Part shown: piece after piece, positions 61,462-64,000 of the stretch
How the letters are laid out: each line of letters opens with the position of its first letter
Numbering within the stretch: the first letter of the stretch is position 1
Origin: Natronococcus sp. CG52
GTDB lineage: Archaea; Halobacteriota; Halobacteria; Halobacteriales; Natrialbaceae
NCBI RefSeq assembly: GCF_023913515.1
Contig: NZ_CP099391.1
Location: 558,001-622,000 of the forward strand
DNA length: 64,000 nt
Direction of reading: 5' to 3'
The notes under the pieces: generated by a model
Seen by the model: the letters and a program-made list of their open reading frames with translations, nothing else
Database searches by the model: none
Told to the model about the DNA's origin: nothing
Translations under genes and position numbers: made by a program

Positions 61462-62577
61462 ATGAGCGAGACAGTTCGGTCCGGCGGCGAGGACTCGAGG
61501 GACGATTCTTTCGTCCCGTCGCTCGGCGTCGTTCCCGCGACCGTTGCCATGGCCGCCGCGTTCGTCCCCGTTCGAGGCGGCGCCGACGATCCGTTCGTCT
61601 GGTTGGCGGCCGCCTTCACGGTCGTCACCGTCGTCGCCTTCCTCGCCCGCCGTCACGGGGCACTCGAGCCGGAACTCGGCGGCCTGACCGCCGCGATATC
61701 GAGTCTGCTGGTCGTGCTCTGCTCCGGCTACGCCCTCAATCAGGGCGTATCTGGCGCGGCGACCGTTCCCGGACTCGGGTGGACGATCTCGATGCTCTTT
61801 CTCGCGCTCGTGGCGGCGGGCGCCGCAATCGGATTCGCTGCGGCCGACTACGCCGGCGTCTCGAGCCGCGGACTGGTACGCCGTACGCTGCGCTTCTCGA
61901 CGATGGCGGGGCTCGGCTTCGCCGGTCTGATCTCGATGGCGTTCGTCAGCGCCTTCCTCCTTTCGGCCGTGATGGCTCTCGGCGGTGGCGGCTCGGACCT
62001 CGACCTGCAGTTCGTCCAGTACTCCTCGACCGCGATCGGACTCGGCTCCATCGCGGCCGCCTACCTCCTGTGGCGCGGCCACGGCCTGTCGTACCTCGAC
62101 CTCGAGCGGCCGGACCTTCGATCGGTCCTCTGGACGGTCGGGGGACTGGCCATGATCTTCGGCGCGCTCGTCGCGATCTCGCTGCTCATGTCCGCCATCG
62201 GGGTCGACACCGCAGAACACGGGACGGCACAGCAAGCCGAACAGAACCCCGAGTTGCTGGTCGTCATCATCCCCGCGATGATCCTGATCGTCGGACCGTT
62301 CGAGGAACTGCTCTACCGTAACGTCATCCAGAAGTCGCTTTACGACACCTTCTCGAGATACGGCGCCGTCGTCGTCACGAGCGTGATCTTCGCGGGGGTC
62401 CACGTCGCAGCGTACGGGACCGCGGGCGCCGGCGAGGTGCTCGCGAGTCTGGGCGTGTTGTTCGGGCTCTCGTTGATACTCGGATTCGTCTACGAACGGA
62501 CGGACAACCTGATGGTTCCGGCCATCGTCCACGGCTGTTTCAACGCGGCACAGATGGCGATGATCTACCTCGCCTAA
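61462..62577 (+). CDS. CPBP-family intramembrane glutamic endopeptidase
   Basis: The 371-residue protein has about eight to ten membrane helices and the Rce1/CPBP motifs GPFEELLYRNVIQ (EExxxR), FAGVHVAAYG (motif 2 His) and VHGCFNAAQMA (motif 3 His). These enzymes process membrane-bound or lipidated substrates; in haloarchaea the substrate is unknown. ATG 61462. Its TAA directly abuts the Nob1 stop on the other strand. Confidence 0.9.
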   Translation: MSETVRSGGEDSRDDSFVPSLGVVPATVAMAAAFVPVRGGADDPFVWLAAAFTVVTVVAFLARRHGALEPELGGLTAAISSLLVVLCSGYALNQGVSGAATVPGLGWTISMLFLALVAAGAAIGFAAADYAGVSSRGLVRRTLRFSTMAGLGFAGLISMAFVSAFLLSAVMALGGGGSDLDLQFVQYSSTAIGLGSIAAAYLLWRGHGLSYLDLERPDLRSVLWTVGGLAMIFGALVAISLLMSAIGVDTAEHGTAQQAEQNPELLVVIIPAMILIVGPFEELLYRNVIQKSLYDTFSRYGAVVVTSVIFAGVHVAAYGTAGAGEVLASLGVLFGLSLILGFVYERTDNLMVPAIVHGCFNAAQMAMIYLA

Positions 62578-63036
62578 CTACGAGGGATTCTTTCGGGCCA
62601 GCCCCGAGCCACAGATCGGACACCGGTCCTTCTCCTCGTCGAACTCCCGTCCGCAGCCCTGACACTGGAACAGCCAGTGGCGCTGCTCGTCGATGCCGTC
62701 TCGAGCGATCACTTCGACGCCGACGTGGAGCTTCTCGGCGACGTTTTGCATCGCGTAGTCGTCGGTGACGAGGGTGGCGTCGAGTTCGAAGCTCGCGGCG
62801 ACCAGTCGGATGTCGGTGTCCGAGAGGACCTCGAGATCGCCGGACTCCTTCGCCGCGCGGCGGACCTTCTCCGTGGTGTCCTCGTTCGGGATGTGAACGT
62901 GCATCCCCGAGCCCTCCATCGCGTCGTAGCGATAGGCGCTCTCGTCCTCGAGTTCTTCGCGGACGAGGGGGATCGTTGCAGTCTGTTCTGCCGTGTGGAA
63001 GTCGTGGATAAAAGCCGAGGAGTCGAGAACGTACAT
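62578..63036 (-). CDS. nob1: Nob1-type endoribonuclease (PIN plus zinc ribbon)
   Basis: The 152-residue protein has a PIN domain (VLDSSAFI, SDTDIRLVAASF, TLVTDDYAMQN hold the acidic residues) and a C-terminal zinc ribbon (FQCQGCGRE and CPICGS). Nob1 cuts the 3' end of 16S rRNA precursor. It follows the PRC-barrel gene by 4 nt. Confidence 0.92.
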   Translation of the reverse strand: MYVLDSSAFIHDFHTAEQTATIPLVREELEDESAYRYDAMEGSGMHVHIPNEDTTEKVRRAAKESGDLEVLSDTDIRLVAASFELDATLVTDDYAMQNVAEKLHVGVEVIARDGIDEQRHWLFQCQGCGREFDEEKDRCPICGSGLARKNPS

Positions 63037-63040
63037 ACCG

Positions 63041-63286
63041 TTAGCGCTGGACGACGATGTAGTCTTTCACCGCACGAACGCGGTTGACAGGAACGAGGAA
63101 TCGGCCGACATCGTCGGTTTCGAAATCGACCGCCCGGTCTGGTAGCTCTTCGTCGGGTTCGATGATGAGATCGTGTAGCGTCCCCGAGTTGATGTCCATC
63201 GTGATGTTGTAGAGCATCCCCAGTTCCGTTCCGTCGGAACCCATGACGGACTTCCCCGAGAGATTTTCAGCGAGTATCTCGCTCAT
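63041..63286 (-). CDS. PRC-barrel domain protein
   Basis: The 81-residue protein (LSGKSVMGSDGTELGMLYNI, VDFETDDVGRFLVPVNRV) is a stand-alone PRC barrel, a fold related to the RimM C-terminal domain that binds ribosomal protein S19. Beside nob1, and divergent from the aIF5B gene, it probably helps small-subunit maturation (inference). Confidence 0.9.
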   Translation of the reverse strand: MSEILAENLSGKSVMGSDGTELGMLYNITMDINSGTLHDLIIEPDEELPDRAVDFETDDVGRFLVPVNRVRAVKDYIVVQR

Positions 63287-63710
63287 GCTACCCCGTACTT
63301 ACTAGTTGCTATTAAAGTCCACGGGGGCATCCGCGATGATGTTCAGATTACACCGACTCGCTGAGAGAATCGACCACCGGACGCTGATCACTCACAGTAG
63401 TATCTGAACGCGGCCGGCATCGCCGTTTCCACCGGTCGTCCGAGGGTCGTCATCCGAGGGGGTGACCGTCGGCGACGATCAGACCGCGTTTCACAGCCGT
63501 TGGGGACACGAATCGTTCTCCCAGTCATCGGCTACTACACACGACCGCTCTGTGCCGTTCTCCTCGCGTCGTTCCACTTCTGCTCCAGGCTCGCGACGCG
63601 TCGTCGTGATCGAAACGCGCGGCGCGAACGGACGACCCAGTGCGACCGTGACGATGGGTTTAACTACCGTCCTACGGACGATTTACCAAAGACCTTCTCG
63701 GGTGGTCACC
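63287..63710. other. Intergenic region between PRC-barrel and aIF5B genes
   Basis: No supported gene in 424 nt. It holds the PRC-nob1 promoter near 63310 and, by position, the promoter of the aIF5B gene near 63659-63685 (TTTAACTACC and ATTTACC stretches). A CGTCC-TACGG-ACG stem is at 63669-63680. Confidence 0.45.
63310..63316 (-). promoter_or_regulatory. TATA box for the PRC-barrel/nob1 transcript
   Basis: TTTAATA on the minus strand, about 24-30 nt upstream of the ATG at 63286, the expected spacing for a leaderless transcript. Confidence 0.5.
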
Positions 63711-64000
63711 ATGTCTGATTCAGATACGCGCGACCCTACATCTCTCCGAACGCCGATCGTTGCCGTCCTCGGACACGTCGATCACGGCAAGACCAGTCTC
63801 CTCGACAAGATCCGCGGCTCCGCGGTGATCGAGGGCGAAGCGGGGGCGATTACCCAGCACATCGGGGCGACCGCCGTTCCGCTGGACGTCATCTCCTCGA
63901 TCGCGGGCGAACTCGTCGATCCCGACGACTTCGACCTCCCCGGCCTGCTGTTCATCGACACGCCGGGCCACCACTCCTTTACGACGCTTCGCTCCCGCGG
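63711..64000 (+). CDS. infB: Translation initiation factor aIF5B, N-terminal part
   Basis: The visible 96 codons start [13 protein letters not shown] and reach the first GTPase motifs: [16 protein letters not shown] (G1), [10 protein letters not shown] (G2) and [10 protein letters not shown] (G3). This is aIF5B/IF2-type GTPase, which joins ribosomal subunits. The rest lies beyond the window. A GGTGGT ribosome-binding element precedes the ATG by about 4 nt. Confidence 0.95.
   Translation, partial: MSDSDTRDPTSLRTPIVAVLGHVDHGKTSLLDKIRGSAVIEGEAGAITQHIGATAVPLDVISSIAGELVDPDDFDLPGLLFIDTPGHHSFTTLRSR

Noticed and set aside
63500-63718. 72-codon ORF upstream of aIF5B
   Set aside because: Arg/His-rich, overlaps the aIF5B start, and the region should hold its promoter.

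Overview
The window is high-GC archaeal chromosome, and everything in it points to a haloarchaeon, probably of the Natrinema/Haloterrigena/Natrialba type (that placement is inference from gene content and repeat style, not from a search). The evidence is acidic proteomes, leaderless genes with TATA boxes about 25-30 nt upstream, several bacterio-opsin-activator (Bat) type HTH regulators, a HalOD1 domain, SAMP1, SecF-SecD order, archaeosine enzymes, and many tiny CxxC zinc-finger proteins. There is no rRNA, CRISPR array or intact transposase; one tRNA (Pro, anticodon CGG) is present.

Layout. 1-5.3 kb: a CobW-type GTPase diverging from a short FeoB-like iron transporter, then a membrane-inserted metallophosphoesterase and an FAD/NAD-binding protein. 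5.3-6.6 kb: a decay zone where a secreted PQQ-propeller gene and a rhodanese gene have both lost their 5' ends at one deletion scar. 6.7-18 kb: purS-purQ, a large multi-PAS kinase, RaSEA (archaeosine), a rhomboid protease and a LOV-domain Bat regulator. 18.2-25 kb: a molybdopterin dehydrogenase and an aldehyde:ferredoxin oxidoreductase, with AzlCD exporter and SAMP1 nearby. 25-34 kb: glycosyltransferase, small unknowns, three frameshifted genes (EamA, Bat-HTH, LLM oxidoreductase), an Orc1/Cdc6 protein, and an overlapping pair of response regulators. 34-42 kb: two families of non-coding repeats, an AT-rich RidA gene between inverted repeats, ArcS, a TRAM protein and TgtA. 42-48 kb: a secreted Asn/Asp/Glu-rich repeat protein, Nudix, PadR, a duplicated-domain protein, a lipoprotein and regulators. 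48-49 kb: an AT-rich orphan membrane gene next to tRNA-Pro. 49-64 kb: housekeeping genes (TrmY, HtrA, Pus10, RNase HII, Ca/Na exchanger, SecF-SecD, Pgi, CPBP protease, Nob1, PRC-barrel, and the start of aIF5B).

How genes work together. Three archaeosine enzymes (TgtA, ArcS, RaSEA) and both enzymes for m1-pseudouridine 54 (Pus10 then TrmY) lie within 43 kb, so the window carries much of the tRNA-core modification set, along with Nob1 and aIF5B for the ribosome. PurS-PurQ form two parts of FGAM synthetase. SecF-SecD form the export accessory complex that would serve the Tat/Sec-type secreted proteins here.

The least ordinary material is non-coding. A ~122-bp repeat family (three copies, all between convergent genes) supplies the stop codon and last residues of two neighbouring genes. 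A second repeat family (three copies) brackets a horizontally acquired-looking RidA gene. There are also signs of active decay: four genes carry likely single-base frameshifts, which could be real or sequencing error.
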